A DNA stretch of 64,000 bases from Bartonella tribocorum CIP 105476 (GTDB taxonomy: Bacteria; Pseudomonadota; Alphaproteobacteria; Rhizobiales; Rhizobiaceae): positions 124,001 through 188,000 of the forward strand of contig NC_010161.1 in the NCBI RefSeq assembly GCF_000196435.1. The letters are read 5' to 3'. Numbering within the stretch: position 1 is the first letter of the stretch; the number at the start of each line of letters is the position of its first letter. A program made the position numbers and the translations under genes. The notes under the pieces are model-generated. The model did no database searches. It was not told the origin of the DNA and worked only from the letters and a program-made list of their open reading frames with translations. This document shows, in pieces, positions 38,414 through 48,367 of the stretch.

Positions 38414-40432
38414 ATGTTTGGAAGACTTACAGATCCTACGGCAGGTGCTTTTCATGCGCTTGCACATGAACCAATCGTTTTGTATACATGTATCGCGATT
38501 GTTGTGATTGGTTTAGTTGCTGTTGTTGCTTTAACAGCACTTGGGTGGTGGGGAGTTTTATGGCGAAATTGGATTACAACTGTTGATCATAAACGCATCG
38601 GTATTATGTATATAATTCTTGGAATTATTATGCTTGTTCGCGGTTTTGCGGACGCGCTTATGATGCGAACGCATCAAGCTTTAGCTCTTGGGAGTGAAAC
38701 AGCAGGTTATTTGCCCCCTGAGCATTTTGATCAAATTTTTTCGGCGCATGGTACGATCATGATTTTTTTCATGGCCACGCCTATTTTATTTGGTCTTTTT
38801 AATTATCTTATACCGCTTCAAATTGGTGCGCGTGATGTTGCTTTTCCCTTTGCAAATAATCTGGGTTTTTGGATTACGGCAGCTGGGGCGATTTTAATTA
38901 ATATATCACTAGGTGTTGGTAATTTTGGTCGTGGTGGTTGGTTGATGTATCCACCTTTTACAGAATTGCAAACGAGTCCAGATACAGGGGTAGATTATTA
39001 TTTATGGTCTCTTCAGCTTTCTGGTATTGCAACAACAATGGGATCAGTGAATTTTATTGCAACGATGATTAAAATGCGTGCTCCTGGAATGACAATGATG
39101 AGAATGCCTGTTTTTTGTTGGAGTGCTTTTGTTAGCAATGTTCTTATTGTCGTTATTTATCCTGTCTTAACTGTAGCATTTGCACTCTTGGCATGTGATC
39201 GTTATTTGAACATGAATTTCTTTACTAATGTTGGTGGTGGAAATCCAATGGTGTGGATTAATTATGTTTGGGTTTTTGGTCATCCTGAAGTGTATGTTTT
39301 GGTCGTTCCTGCTTTTGGAATTGTTTCCGAGGTTGTATCAACTTTTTCTTCAAAACGCCTCTTTGGTTATACTTCCATGATATGGGCCATGGTGGTTATT
39401 TTGATTCTTTCGCTTCTTGTTTGGGGACATCATTTCTTTACAATGGGTGGCGGTGAAGCTGTAAATACCTTCTTTAGTATTGCGACGATGATCATCGCAG
39501 TTCCAACAGGTGTAAAAGTCTTTAATTGGCTGCTTACGATGTATAAAGGTCGGATTCGCTTTGAGCCTCCGATGCTTTGGTGCATGGGAATGATCTTTAC
39601 GTTTGTTGGTGGTGGATTAACCGGTGTTTTATTATCTATTGTCCCTGCTGATTGGCAGTTTCATAATTCGCTCTTTTTGATAGCACATTTCCATCATACA
39701 ATTATTGGAGGTGTTGTTTTTGCTTATTTAGCTGGGCTTGCTTTTTGGTTTCCAAAAGCTTTTGGTTATAAACCAAATCGCATGCTAGGTATTGCATCTT
39801 TCTGGTGTTGGTTTATTGGTTTTTACCTTGCCTTTTTCCCCGTTTATGCGCTTGGTTTAATGGGTGCAACACGTCGTCTTCAGCATTACATGGAACCTAG
39901 TTGGCAGCCGATGTTTATTATTGCTGCTCTAGGTGCTTTGATCATCTTACTTGGTATCCTTTGTTTTGTGTTACAGGTTGTTTTAGCGATTTGGTACGGT
40001 ATTAAGCATAAAGGTCATTTACCAGTAACGTTAAATGATTCTTGGGGTGATGCTCGTACACTTGAATGGTTTACCTCTTCACCGCCTCCTTCTTATAATT
40101 TTGCCCTCCTTCCCAAGATACAGTCTGATGATGCTTATTGGAATATGAAGAAAAGTGGTTATCAACGCCCGACAAGTGGATTTACAAAAATTCATATGCC
40201 TTCGAATACATCAGCTGGAATTATTGCTGGCTTCTTCTCATTAGTTGTTGGTTTTGCCCTTGTTTGGCATATTTGGTGGCTTGTTGCGATCGGACTGGTT
40301 GGTTTTGTTGCAACGCTTGTGTGTCATTCATTAACAGGTGATCACCATGGTTACTATATTCCAGCTGAAGAAGTGCAAAAAACTGAAGATGCCTTTACAG
40401 CTGTTCTTAAAGAGCAAGGAGTGACAGTATGA
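38414..40432 (+). CDS. cyoB: Cytochrome o ubiquinol oxidase subunit I
   Basis: This is the catalytic subunit, with the low-spin haem and the haem-copper centre, pumping protons while reducing oxygen to water. The 672 residues span about 15 membrane helices. Ligand motifs are FSAHGTIMIFFMATP, the CuB His and cross-linked Tyr in VFGHPEVYVLVVPAFG, two histidines in WGHHFFTMG, and the haem histidines in HFHHTIIGG. It overlaps cyoC by four bases (ATGA). Confidence 0.97.
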   Translation: MFGRLTDPTAGAFHALAHEPIVLYTCIAIVVIGLVAVVALTALGWWGVLWRNWITTVDHKRIGIMYIILGIIMLVRGFADALMMRTHQALALGSETAGYLPPEHFDQIFSAHGTIMIFFMATPILFGLFNYLIPLQIGARDVAFPFANNLGFWITAAGAILINISLGVGNFGRGGWLMYPPFTELQTSPDTGVDYYLWSLQLSGIATTMGSVNFIATMIKMRAPGMTMMRMPVFCWSAFVSNVLIVVIYPVLTVAFALLACDRYLNMNFFTNVGGGNPMVWINYVWVFGHPEVYVLVVPAFGIVSEVVSTFSSKRLFGYTSMIWAMVVILILSLLVWGHHFFTMGGGEAVNTFFSIATMIIAVPTGVKVFNWLLTMYKGRIRFEPPMLWCMGMIFTFVGGGLTGVLLSIVPADWQFHNSLFLIAHFHHTIIGGVVFAYLAGLAFWFPKAFGYKPNRMLGIASFWCWFIGFYLAFFPVYALGLMGATRRLQHYMEPSWQPMFIIAALGALIILLGILCFVLQVVLAIWYGIKHKGHLPVTLNDSWGDARTLEWFTSSPPPSYNFALLPKIQSDDAYWNMKKSGYQRPTSGFTKIHMPSNTSAGIIAGFFSLVVGFALVWHIWWLVAIGLVGFVATLVCHSLTGDHHGYYIPAEEVQKTEDAFTAVLKEQGVTV

Positions 40433-41097
40433 GTGCTGTAACAATGAATAATGCGAGTACTGTGGATGAACTTCACCACGATAGTAGCTCGGTAATGACG
40501 TTTGGTTTTTGGGTCTATATCCTTTCAGACTTGATTCTGTTTTCGACACTTTTTTCAAGTTTTGCTGTCTTTTCTGCTTCTTATGGTGGTGGTAAAGCGG
40601 GTAATGAGTTTATAGATTTAAAGTTTGTTTTGGTTGAGACTGCTTTCTTATTGTTTTCCTCCGTCACTTATGGCTTTGCAATGGTACAAGCACATAAAAA
40701 TAACATCAGTGGTGTGCGCTTATGGATGGCTATTACCTTTGTATTTGGGTGTTGCTTCATTGCTATGGAGCTTTATGAGTTCCATGAATTATTGGGTGAG
40801 GTCTTTTATTACGATCCAAATGCTTATGCGGGTATTGATCCTGCAACAGGTTTACAGCTTTTTGGACGGGAAATTCTTTCTGCTTATTGGTCAGCATTTT
40901 TTGCTTTGGTTGGCACGCATGGACTTCACGTAAGTGTCGGTCTTCTTTGGATGGTTGTGATGTTTTTTCATCTTCGTCGCAATGGTTTAGATCAGAATAA
41001 TAAAACACGTTTAGCATGTCTTTCCATTTTTTGGCATTTACTTGATATTGTATGGATTGGTGTTTTCACCATGGTTTATCTATTAGGAGCGTTGTGA
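40429..41097 (+). CDS. cyoC: Cytochrome o ubiquinol oxidase subunit III
   Basis: A 222-residue membrane subunit III with five helices, stabilising the oxidase core. FGFWVYILSDLILFSTLFSS, GTHGLHVSVGLLWM and the C-terminal HLLDIVWIGVFTMVYLLG are typical. It overlaps cyoB by four bases at its start and touches cyoD at its stop, consistent with translational coupling across the operon. Confidence 0.96.
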   Translation: MSAVTMNNASTVDELHHDSSSVMTFGFWVYILSDLILFSTLFSSFAVFSASYGGGKAGNEFIDLKFVLVETAFLLFSSVTYGFAMVQAHKNNISGVRLWMAITFVFGCCFIAMELYEFHELLGEVFYYDPNAYAGIDPATGLQLFGREILSAYWSAFFALVGTHGLHVSVGLLWMVVMFFHLRRNGLDQNNKTRLACLSIFWHLLDIVWIGVFTMVYLLGAL

Positions 41098-41825
41098 TGA
41101 GCATGCAAAATGAAACACATAGTCCCAGTATTGGTTCCTATTTGATCGGTTTTATTCTGGCTGTATTTTTTACCTTGGGTTCTTTTATTCCTGTGATGTA
41201 TGGAATGATGGAAAGTTGGGCAATTAGTACAAAGGTTGTATATCTTATTGGGATGGCGCTTATTCAGATTATAGTACAAATTGTTTTCTTTTTACATTTG
41301 AATTCTGGTCCAGATGCCAAGTGGAATTTGAGTGCTTTATGGTTTGCTGCTATTTGCGTTTTTATTATTGTTGGGGGCACCTGGTGGGCTATCTCTCATT
41401 TGAATTATAATATGATGGGGGGCTCAGGACGTGTTATTGAACCGGAGGTATCAGGTGTAGATAATTCTTCAGTATCTGAGCAGTTATCAAATAAAGATAT
41501 ATCCGTGAGAAAACAGCCAGAAAAGATATTGGACTCAGAAATGTCCATGGAGCAAGCTCCAAGTATGCAAACTCCTGTAGATCAAGCGCCTGGTTCAGAA
41601 ATGCCCATGGAGCCAGTTCCAAGTATGCAAACTCCTGTAGATCAAGCGCCTGGTTCAGAAATGCCCATGGAGTCAGTTCCGAGTATGCAAACTCCTGTAG
41701 AACAAGCACCTGGTTCAGAAGTGCCCATGGAGCAAGTTCCAAGTATGCAAACTCCTGTAGAACAAGCACCTGGTTCAGAAGTGCCCATGGAGCAAACTCC
41801 AAATGTGCACTCTCCTATAGAATAG
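41097..41825 (+). CDS. cyoD: Cytochrome o ubiquinol oxidase subunit IV with repeat tail
   Basis: The first ~110 residues are a normal CyoD: three membrane helices with GSYLIGFILAVFFTLGSFIP and QIVFFLHLNSGPDAKWN. The family is usually only about 110-130 aa, but here the protein runs to 242. Residues about 147-242 are a 20-residue tandem repeat with the pattern SExPMExxPSMQTPVxQAPG. By topology this tail should be outside the membrane, possibly in the periplasm if three helices place the C-terminus there. The start ATG 41097 overlaps the cyoC stop; the upstream extension of the frame is discarded. Confidence 0.93.
   Translation: MSMQNETHSPSIGSYLIGFILAVFFTLGSFIPVMYGMMESWAISTKVVYLIGMALIQIIVQIVFFLHLNSGPDAKWNLSALWFAAICVFIIVGGTWWAISHLNYNMMGGSGRVIEPEVSGVDNSSVSEQLSNKDISVRKQPEKILDSEMSMEQAPSMQTPVDQAPGSEMPMEPVPSMQTPVDQAPGSEMPMESVPSMQTPVEQAPGSEVPMEQVPSMQTPVEQAPGSEVPMEQTPNVHSPIE
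41535..41822 (+). repeat. 60-bp tandem repeat in the 3' end of cyoD
   Basis: Four complete 60-bp units (41535, 41595, 41655 and 41715 as starts) plus a partial, diverged fifth (41775-41822), all in frame. Units 1-2 and 3-4 share unit-specific variants (GTAGATCAAGCG versus GTAGAACAAGCA), suggesting stepwise expansion. Unit number could differ between strains. Confidence 0.95.
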
Positions 41826-41840
41826 GAGTGATAAATACCT

Positions 41841-41870
41841 GTGGAGCTGATGCGGCATGTATCAGCTCTA
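41841..41870 (+). terminator. Hairpin after cyoD
   Basis: GAGCTGAT (41844-41851) and ATCAGCTC (41861-41868) form perfect 8-bp arms with a 9-nt loop, 18 bp after the cyoD stop. No T-run follows, so this is either a weak terminator or an mRNA-stabilising hairpin. The rest of 41871-42229 shows no gene. Confidence 0.45.
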
Positions 41871-42229
41871 CAAATGTTGTTGCTAAGTTCATAGAATATG
41901 AAGAGGGGGCTAAGTGTAGGATATCAGTGGAGTGAGTATCATGATTTTGAATATGCTTTTATTTTTAACAAGATAGCTCATTGAATATTTAATCAAATTT
42001 TTTCAGACAAATAGCTATTTGTAGAATCTACAAAGAATAGTTTTTTGTACAATTCAATACAAAGAAAAAGAAAGAGAACGTGAAAAACAAGTTTTATGTT
42101 GTGTGAGATAAAGCTGTGAAGAAGTAACGTTTTAGTTTGACAGGATTTATGTTAAAGCTAGCATTGAAGTTATTTGTAGTAATAACGTGCAATTGAAATT
42201 GATAATTTAGAGAATAATCAGAACACTTA

Positions 42230-43234
42230 ATGAAAACCATTGCAATGACAATTATTGGTGCTGGTTCTTTTGGTACTGCATTAGCGATTGCTCTTGCTCG
42301 TAATGGCCATAGTGTTTTACTTTGGGGATATAATCCTCAACACATCAAAAAGTTACAAGAACAACGTTGTAATCAAGTATATTTACCTGATATTCGATTT
42401 CCTGAAAATTTACTCCTTGAAGCTTCTCTTGAAACTGCAATAACAGCAAGTGATAATATATTAATCGCTGTTCCAAGCCACGTATTTCATCAAGTGTTGT
42501 ATAATATTCAGCCTTATTTGGATCAACATTCACGCGTTATTTGGGCAACGAAAGGTTTAGAACATGGTACAGGACGTTTCTTACAAGAAGTTGCTCGTGA
42601 AATTTTAGGTGAAAAAATCCCTTTAGCTGTTTTTTCTGGACCAACTTTTGCTAAAGAACTCGCTATTGGTTGGCCTACTGCAATGACGATAGCAGCTTCT
42701 GATGCTGAGTTTGGTAAAGAATTGCAGCAGCTTTTTCACTGTGACAAAAGTTTTAGAGTTTATAAAAGCTCAGATATGATTGGTGTTCAATTAGGGGGCG
42801 CTGTCAAAAATGTTATTGCTATTGGTGCAGGAATATCAGATGGCATGGGTTTCGGGGCAAATGCACGAATAGCTCTCATCACACGAGGACTAGCTGAAAT
42901 CAGTCGTTTAGGAAGTGCTATGGGAGCTGAGCTTTCCACATTTATGGGAATGACAGGCTTAGGTGATCTGGTTTTGACATGTACTGATAATCAGTCGCGT
43001 AATCGCCGTTTTGGAATACTTCTTGGTAAAGGGATAGATATAAAAGAAGCGGAAAAACAAATTGGTCAAGTTGTGGAAGGGTACTTAAATACCAAGGAAG
43101 TATATACATTAGCGAAACGTATAGGGGTAGAAATGCCTATTGTAGAACAAATTTATCAAATTCTCTATTGTGGTAAAAACATAACTGAAGCGGCTAACAC
43201 ATTACTAAGCCGCACTCTCAAGGACGAAATATAG
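42230..43234 (+). CDS. gpsA: Glycerol-3-phosphate dehydrogenase [NAD(P)+]
   Basis: GpsA reduces dihydroxyacetone phosphate to sn-glycerol 3-phosphate for phospholipid synthesis. 334 aa. The N-terminal Rossmann motif is [20 protein letters not shown], with [10 protein letters not shown], the catalytic lysine region [20 protein letters not shown], and [13 protein letters not shown]. The start is ATG 42230 (MKTIAMTI). It is a single gene; the stretch from 43235 to about 43560 behind it is AT-rich and empty. Confidence 0.96.
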   Translation: MKTIAMTIIGAGSFGTALAIALARNGHSVLLWGYNPQHIKKLQEQRCNQVYLPDIRFPENLLLEASLETAITASDNILIAVPSHVFHQVLYNIQPYLDQHSRVIWATKGLEHGTGRFLQEVAREILGEKIPLAVFSGPTFAKELAIGWPTAMTIAASDAEFGKELQQLFHCDKSFRVYKSSDMIGVQLGGAVKNVIAIGAGISDGMGFGANARIALITRGLAEISRLGSAMGAELSTFMGMTGLGDLVLTCTDNQSRNRRFGILLGKGIDIKEAEKQIGQVVEGYLNTKEVYTLAKRIGVEMPIVEQIYQILYCGKNITEAANTLLSRTLKDEI

Positions 43235-43564
43235 TGGTATCTGTGTTTTTTAATAATTCCAATCGTAAAAAATGAAATATATTATGATAAAAATATCAAA
43301 TAGATTGTATTGATGATTATGTAAGATGGTCGTATTTCAGAAAATATAGATTTATATCATTTTATATTTTGATGAAATATGATTGAAATATAAAAGTTTT
43401 GGTTTTTGTTTAAGAGTTATCTCTTTGAAAATAAATTATTGTTTCCACTTAAACATATTTCTGTAATATAATGAAAGGGATAGTTTGATTTTCTCTTAAA
43501 TGCATCTCACAATGATATTTGCAAACAGAAATAATAGAAAATTCATTGGGAAGGAGCGGTTTCT

Positions 43565-44215
43565 TTTATATAAGGTGTAAGCCCTAGAAATATCATTGCT
43601 ATGGTTCAATTTCCTATATTATTTTAGCGTGTAATCGCTCTTGTATACTAGATAGGGGGAGGGTATTATGTATCTCTGTTTGTGTAATCCCTGAAAAATG
43701 ATGGCAACCTAATTTGGGAAGGATATGAGGCTTTAAAGGTGAAAACCAGTTCCCTACCTCTACCATCATTTTTAATTTAGCTGTACGACTTTCAAAGGCA
43801 TCTAAAGTAATATCTTTTAAATAATGGAGATTACCTCATGTTTTTATTTCTCTCGTTCTTTAATAGGGGGGCATGCCTCTCACCCAAAACAAAACACTCT
43901 TGCTGCTCATTCACATACTTTTTTAAAAAGGTATCTCTCAATGCACGCAATTCCATAATGGTACTATAAACAGTATAATTAAGATCCCTGTGAAATACAT
44001 AAAACTCTTTTGGCACTACCACCTTGACGTTTATGCAGATGACAAATCGACATCATCATTCCATTTACCAAGTTTTAATGTTGCAACACCCCTTGACATT
44101 TGAGATGATTCATTAGAGGTATTTTTACTCTTTTCTTAAATAACTTTTATCCATACGCCGCCCCACTTGTGACATAAAAGCAAAGAATTTTGATTAATTC
44201 AATACAAAAATATGA
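43565..44215 (-). pseudogene. Degraded P4-type integrase (copy A) with 5' flank
   Basis: Read on the minus strand from a start at about 44098 (MSRGVATLKLGKWNDD), broken frames continue through KRQGGSAKRVL (about 44030) and RTREIKT (about 43860). The core-binding domain follows: DAFESRTAKLKMMVEVGNWF (about 43800), ILPKLG (about 43715) and GITQTEIHNTL (about 43690). It fades near 43565 before the catalytic domain. The 117-bp flank 44099-44215 matches copies C and D. It faces copy B head to head across about 150 bp. Confidence 0.75.
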
Positions 44216-44359
44216 TAAACTATTTATATAAATCAATATATTATCTTGATAATTACATTATTTTTCAGTTTAAATGACAGCCACAAATACAATAGCATTC
44301 TTTCAATTGTAGACTTTTACATTTGAATCAAAAAAATCGTTTTTTGCATATAAAAACAG

Positions 44360-45415
44360 AATTGATATGTAGGAAAAGAAAAGGCGTAAATATCTCCATT
44401 GAATCGCCTTAAGTGCCAAAAGCTGCCTCAACATTGTGATCTGGAAAAGTGTTTGATATTTCGGCTTTCTCCTTCACAAACGTTAGATGGTAGAGGCAAA
44501 AGAGTTTTATTTATTTCACAGGGATTTTAATTATACTGTTTATAGTACCATTATGGAATGGCGCGTATTGAGAGACGCTTTTTTGAAAAAGTACGTGAAT
44601 GAGCAGCAAGCGTGTTCTTTTAGACATTCTATTTTATCTGATACATAAAGGAGATGTGCCTTCAAAAGAACGAGAGAAATAAGGGTGTGAGGGAATGCGT
44701 AATCTTCATTATTTAAAAAATATTTTTGTGAAAGTCGTGCAGCTGAATTAAAGGATGATTGTAAAGACCGGAAGATGTTTCCTACCTTTATGCTTTTATA
44801 TTCTTCCCAAATTAAGTTGTCTCCCCGTTTCAGAGATAAATCAAACAGAAATACTCAACATAGTTGTTTCCATTTGGCATATAGAAGCTGCGACAGTAGA
44901 GAAAGCGCTAAACCGCTTTAATATTTGTCCTAAATATGGTGTGGCTTTGAGATTGGATGTTGATCTACAGGCAGTAGAAAAATAATGGGTTTTGTTAGGA
45001 AAAAAACTCCAAAAAACACAAAATTTTCCAGCAAAATGGATTGGAGAGATATACTGGCTTTTTATAAAACACTTTGCAAAATAATAACAATGGCACAATT
45101 GGCTTTGTGTTGGGTTATCCTTATAGGAGATCGTATACGTCCTTTGCGTTATATTCACAAAGATCAGATTGAGAGAAATATATAGATTATCCTTGACTCG
45201 AAAATATGAAAGGAAAGCGTAATACGATAACAGAATTTCCTTTCTATTTTCATCAGAGACATTAAAAATCTTGAAACAAACCGTTTACTCTCTCGTAATG
45301 ATTTCTTTTTTCTGCAACTGATCGTGTTCCCTTGGTGAACATTGTATGTCATCATATATGCAAAAGATTGGACTTGAAGCTCGTCTCTATGAGGTTTAGT
45401 CTAGCAGAGAACGCC
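44360..45415 (+). pseudogene. Degraded, nearly full-length P4-type integrase (copy B)
   Basis: This is the most complete relic. From GTG at 44413 (VPKAASTL-SGKVFD) fragments read in order: ESRAAELKDD (about 44732), ILPKLSCLPVSEINQTEI (about 44800) and KALNRFNICPKYGVALRLDV (about 44904). These are followed by PLRYIHKDQIE (about 45143), SSETLKIL (about 45253) and YMQKIGLEARLYEV (about 45355). The last correspond to the catalytic half, where intact enzymes read like RPLRFMRLDQI and MGLEARPHGFR; the HxxR histidine is lost. Stops and frameshifts are frequent. It ends about 65 bp before the fabI stop codon. Confidence 0.8.
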
Positions 45416-45479
45416 GCTTCAATACGCGACTAAAGCACTCTACAGATGGTCGATTTTATTTTTTTAGGCGGATGTTTTT

Positions 45480-46298
45480 TTATCCTTCTTGGGAATCTTC
45501 AGTTTTTTTCAGTTCTTCAAGTATTGGCATAGACATGATGTTATAGCCTGAATCAACATAATGAATTTCACCCGTAACGCCTGATGATAAATCAGAGAGT
45601 AGATAAAGAGCGGACTTTCCAATTTCATGAATATTTATGGTACGACGTAATGGGGCATTACGGCGTTGATGTGAAAATATTGCACGTGCAGCTGCAATGC
45701 CATTACCCGCTAAGGTTCTAACAGGACCAGCTGAAATCGCATTGACGCGGATATTTTGTGGGCCAAAATCTGCTGCTAAATAACGGACCATAGCTTCTAA
45801 AGCAGCCTTAGCTACCCCCATGATATTATAATTAGGGACAACTTGCTGTGAAGCACCATAAGTAAGGGTTAAAAGTGCTCCTCCATGAGGCATAAGCTTC
45901 CCCGCGCGTTGAGCAATTTCAGTAAAGGAATAAGCTGAAATAACCATTGTACGTTGAAAGTTTTCACGCGTTGTAACATCAACGTAACGCCCTTTTAGCT
46001 GATTTTTATCTGAAAAACCGATAGCATGGACAATAAAATCAATCGTTTTCCATTCTTTTTCTAGTTTTTCAAAGACGTCGTCAACATTTTCAATTTTTTC
46101 AACATCACACTCTAGAACTAATTTGCAGCCAAGCTTATCTGCTAGCGGCTGAACACGTTTTCCGAAAGCCTCTCCTTGATAAGTTAAAGCTAATTCAGCT
46201 CCTGCTTGTGCGAGTTGACAGGCAATGCCCCAAGCAATTGAATGGTCATTCGCAATTCCCATAATAAGGCCACGTTTGCCCTCCATCAAACTTTTCAT
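45480..46298 (-). CDS. fabI: Enoyl-[ACP] reductase (NADH)
   Basis: FabI catalyses the last step of each fatty-acid elongation cycle and is the target of triclosan-type inhibitors. The 272-residue short-chain dehydrogenase-like protein has the nucleotide-binding GLIMGIANDHSIAWGIA and the catalytic Tyr-x6-Lys in YNIMGVAKAALEA. ATG 46298 (MKSLMEGKRG) is supported by GGAG six bases upstream. It is last of fabA-fabB-fabI, 48 bp after fabB. Confidence 0.96.
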   Translation of the reverse strand: MKSLMEGKRGLIMGIANDHSIAWGIACQLAQAGAELALTYQGEAFGKRVQPLADKLGCKLVLECDVEKIENVDDVFEKLEKEWKTIDFIVHAIGFSDKNQLKGRYVDVTTRENFQRTMVISAYSFTEIAQRAGKLMPHGGALLTLTYGASQQVVPNYNIMGVAKAALEAMVRYLAADFGPQNIRVNAISAGPVRTLAGNGIAAARAIFSHQRRNAPLRRTINIHEIGKSALYLLSDLSSGVTGEIHYVDSGYNIMSMPILEELKKTEDSQEG

Positions 46299-46346
46299 AT
46301 TATTCTCCGTAAGACCGTAATGTTTTCAATTACTAAGAACTTTCAT

Positions 46347-47567
46347 TTATACATAGCGTTGAAAAATAAGCGTTGCATTGGTACCGCCAAAGCCAAAAGT
46401 ATTTGACAATACGGTATTCAGTTGTTGATAATCACGTCGTTCACGAACGATTGGCATATCAGCAAAAGCTGGATCAAGTTCTTCAATATGAGCACTTTCA
46501 CAAATAAAATTATGATTCATCATTAACAATGTATAGATTGCTTCGTGAACACCTGCGGCTCCTAAGGAATGTCCTGTTAGAGATTTGGTCGCAGAAATGG
46601 GCGGGCATTGATCACCCGCTCCGAAAATACGTCGGATAGCTTCTATTTCAGGAGGATCACCAACAGGTGTTGCTGTTGCATGGGGATTGATATAATCAAT
46701 TTTATTATTGACTGTTGCAAGGGCCATGCGCATGCATCGTTCTGCTCCCTCTCCTGATGGAGCGACCATATCATGTCCATCGGATGTCGCACCATACCCA
46801 ACGATTTCTCCGTAGATTTTTGCACCACGCGCTTTAGCAAGTTCTAGATCTTCAAGGACCAAAACGCCAGCGCCTCCAGCAATAACAAATCCATCACGAT
46901 TGACATCATAGGCACGTGAAGCTTTGTGAGGGATGTCATTATATCTGCTAGACATAGCGCCCATAGCATCAAATAAAACAGAGAGTGTCCAATCCAAATC
47001 TTCGCAGCCACCGGCAAAGATGCGCTTCTGTTTACCATATTGGATCATTTCATAAGCATTCCCAATACAATGATTGGAGGTAGCGCAAGCTGAAGAGATT
47101 GAATAGTTGATCCCTTTTATTTTAAAGAAAGTTGCTAATGTAGCAGATGCTGTAGAACTCATCGCTTTAGGGACAACAAAAGGCCCAACACGTTTTGGAC
47201 CTTTTTGGCGTGTAACATCAGCAGCTTCTACGATTGATTGCGTTGAAGCACCTCCAGAACCCATAATAATCCCCGTGTGTTCGTTGGATACTTCATGAGG
47301 TTCTAGACCAGCATCAACAATCGCTTGATCCATGGCTATATGATTCCAAGCTGTTCCACGTCCATGAAAACGTAGAGCGCGTCGATCTACGAGTTCTTCT
47401 ATATTAATATCAGGTTTACCGTAAACTCTGCTACGAAAGCCTAATTCAGCATATTGAGGTGCGTAAGAAATTCCGGATTTTGCCTCACGTAAACTGGTTA
47501 AAACGGCTTGAGGGTCATTTCCAATCGCGGAGACAATTCCCATTCCGGTTACAACAACTCGACGCAT
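46347..47567 (-). CDS. fabB: 3-oxoacyl-[ACP] synthase I
   Basis: This condensing enzyme is needed for unsaturated fatty-acid elongation. 406 aa with the Cys-His-His triad: nucleophile in [12 protein letters not shown], and histidines in [11 protein letters not shown] and [15 protein letters not shown]. The C-terminal [15 protein letters not shown] is characteristic. The start ATG 47567 has a near-perfect AAGGAGG immediately upstream. It lies between fabA and fabI on the same strand. Confidence 0.97.
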   Translation of the reverse strand: MRRVVVTGMGIVSAIGNDPQAVLTSLREAKSGISYAPQYAELGFRSRVYGKPDINIEELVDRRALRFHGRGTAWNHIAMDQAIVDAGLEPHEVSNEHTGIIMGSGGASTQSIVEAADVTRQKGPKRVGPFVVPKAMSSTASATLATFFKIKGINYSISSACATSNHCIGNAYEMIQYGKQKRIFAGGCEDLDWTLSVLFDAMGAMSSRYNDIPHKASRAYDVNRDGFVIAGGAGVLVLEDLELAKARGAKIYGEIVGYGATSDGHDMVAPSGEGAERCMRMALATVNNKIDYINPHATATPVGDPPEIEAIRRIFGAGDQCPPISATKSLTGHSLGAAGVHEAIYTLLMMNHNFICESAHIEELDPAFADMPIVRERRDYQQLNTVLSNTFGFGGTNATLIFQRYV

Positions 47568-47624
47568 TCATACCTCCTTATTCCACACAGAATAGTAAAA
47601 AATTCTTCCTAAAGAAAATAACAT

Positions 47625-48134
47625 TCAATCTTCTTTGAATAAAGCAACGCGCAAATCGTTTGCCTTGTAAATAGTTTCTCCATCTGCTTTTAGCCATCCA
47701 TCAGCGATTCCTAAGACTAAATTTCCACGTCGAATGCGCTTAAAATCTATTTCATATTCAAGAAGTTTGGTTTGTGGCGTTACCATACCTGATAACTTTA
47801 CTTCACCTGTTGATATCGCTCTTCCTTTTCCTGGTTCGCCCAACCAACCAAGAAAAAAACCTGTTAATTGCCACATACCATCCAATCCGAGACATCCTGG
47901 CATAACGGGATCGCCTATAAAGTGACAATTAAAAAACCACAGGTCTGATGTAACGTCAAATTCGGCACGAACCATTCCTTTATCATACGTGCCACCAGTT
48001 TCACTGATTTGAGTGATTCGATGAATCATCAACATTGGCGGTGCTGGCAATTGCGCATTACCCTTACCAAACATTTCGCCGCGAGCGCAGCTTAGAAGCT
48101 CTTCATAAGTGTAGCGAGACTTTTGTTCAGCCAT
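47625..48134 (-). CDS. fabA: 3-hydroxydecanoyl-[ACP] dehydratase/isomerase
   Basis: FabA dehydrates and isomerises the C10 intermediate, the branch point to unsaturated fatty acids. The 169-residue protein carries the active-site His and Asp in [19 protein letters not shown] 48134 ([13 protein letters not shown]) is chosen because GGAG lies five bases upstream; the seven-codon extension is not conserved. First gene of fabABI and divergent from irr. Confidence 0.97.
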   Translation of the reverse strand: MAEQKSRYTYEELLSCARGEMFGKGNAQLPAPPMLMIHRITQISETGGTYDKGMVRAEFDVTSDLWFFNCHFIGDPVMPGCLGLDGMWQLTGFFLGWLGEPGKGRAISTGEVKLSGMVTPQTKLLEYEIDFKRIRRGNLVLGIADGWLKADGETIYKANDLRVALFKED

Positions 48135-48214
48135 GGTTACTCCATTTATTTGCATATATCTTTATTTCTGCGCTTTTCCCCAACTTAATTTTAGAGCAAA
48201 TTTTAAAGAGAGGG

Positions 48215-48233
48215 AAATGATTTTATATCATTT
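48215..48233 (+). promoter_or_regulatory. Operator-like palindrome between fabA and irr
   Basis: AAATGAT (48215-48221) and ATCATTT (48227-48233) form perfect 7-bp arms around TTTAT, 19 bp in total, in the divergent region. The AATGAT/ATCATT halves resemble those of Fur-family operators in size and symmetry, so autoregulation by Irr is possible. This is inferred from shape and position only. Confidence 0.4.
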
Positions 48234-48367
48234 TTAATGACAAAAGCCCTTTTTTATGTATTCTACATAGATAATTATTTAAAAATGGAATACAAGATTG
48301 CACTTTACTGTTCCTATTTTTTTCTATTTTTATCTTATTGAAGCAGGAAGATATTTTGGTTTGTGAC

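Noticed and set aside
41434..41802. Long open frame antisense to the cyoD repeat (122 codons)
   Set aside because: It exists because the repeat lacks stops on the other strand; it has no ribosome binding site and no family, and the cyoD frame explains the sequence.
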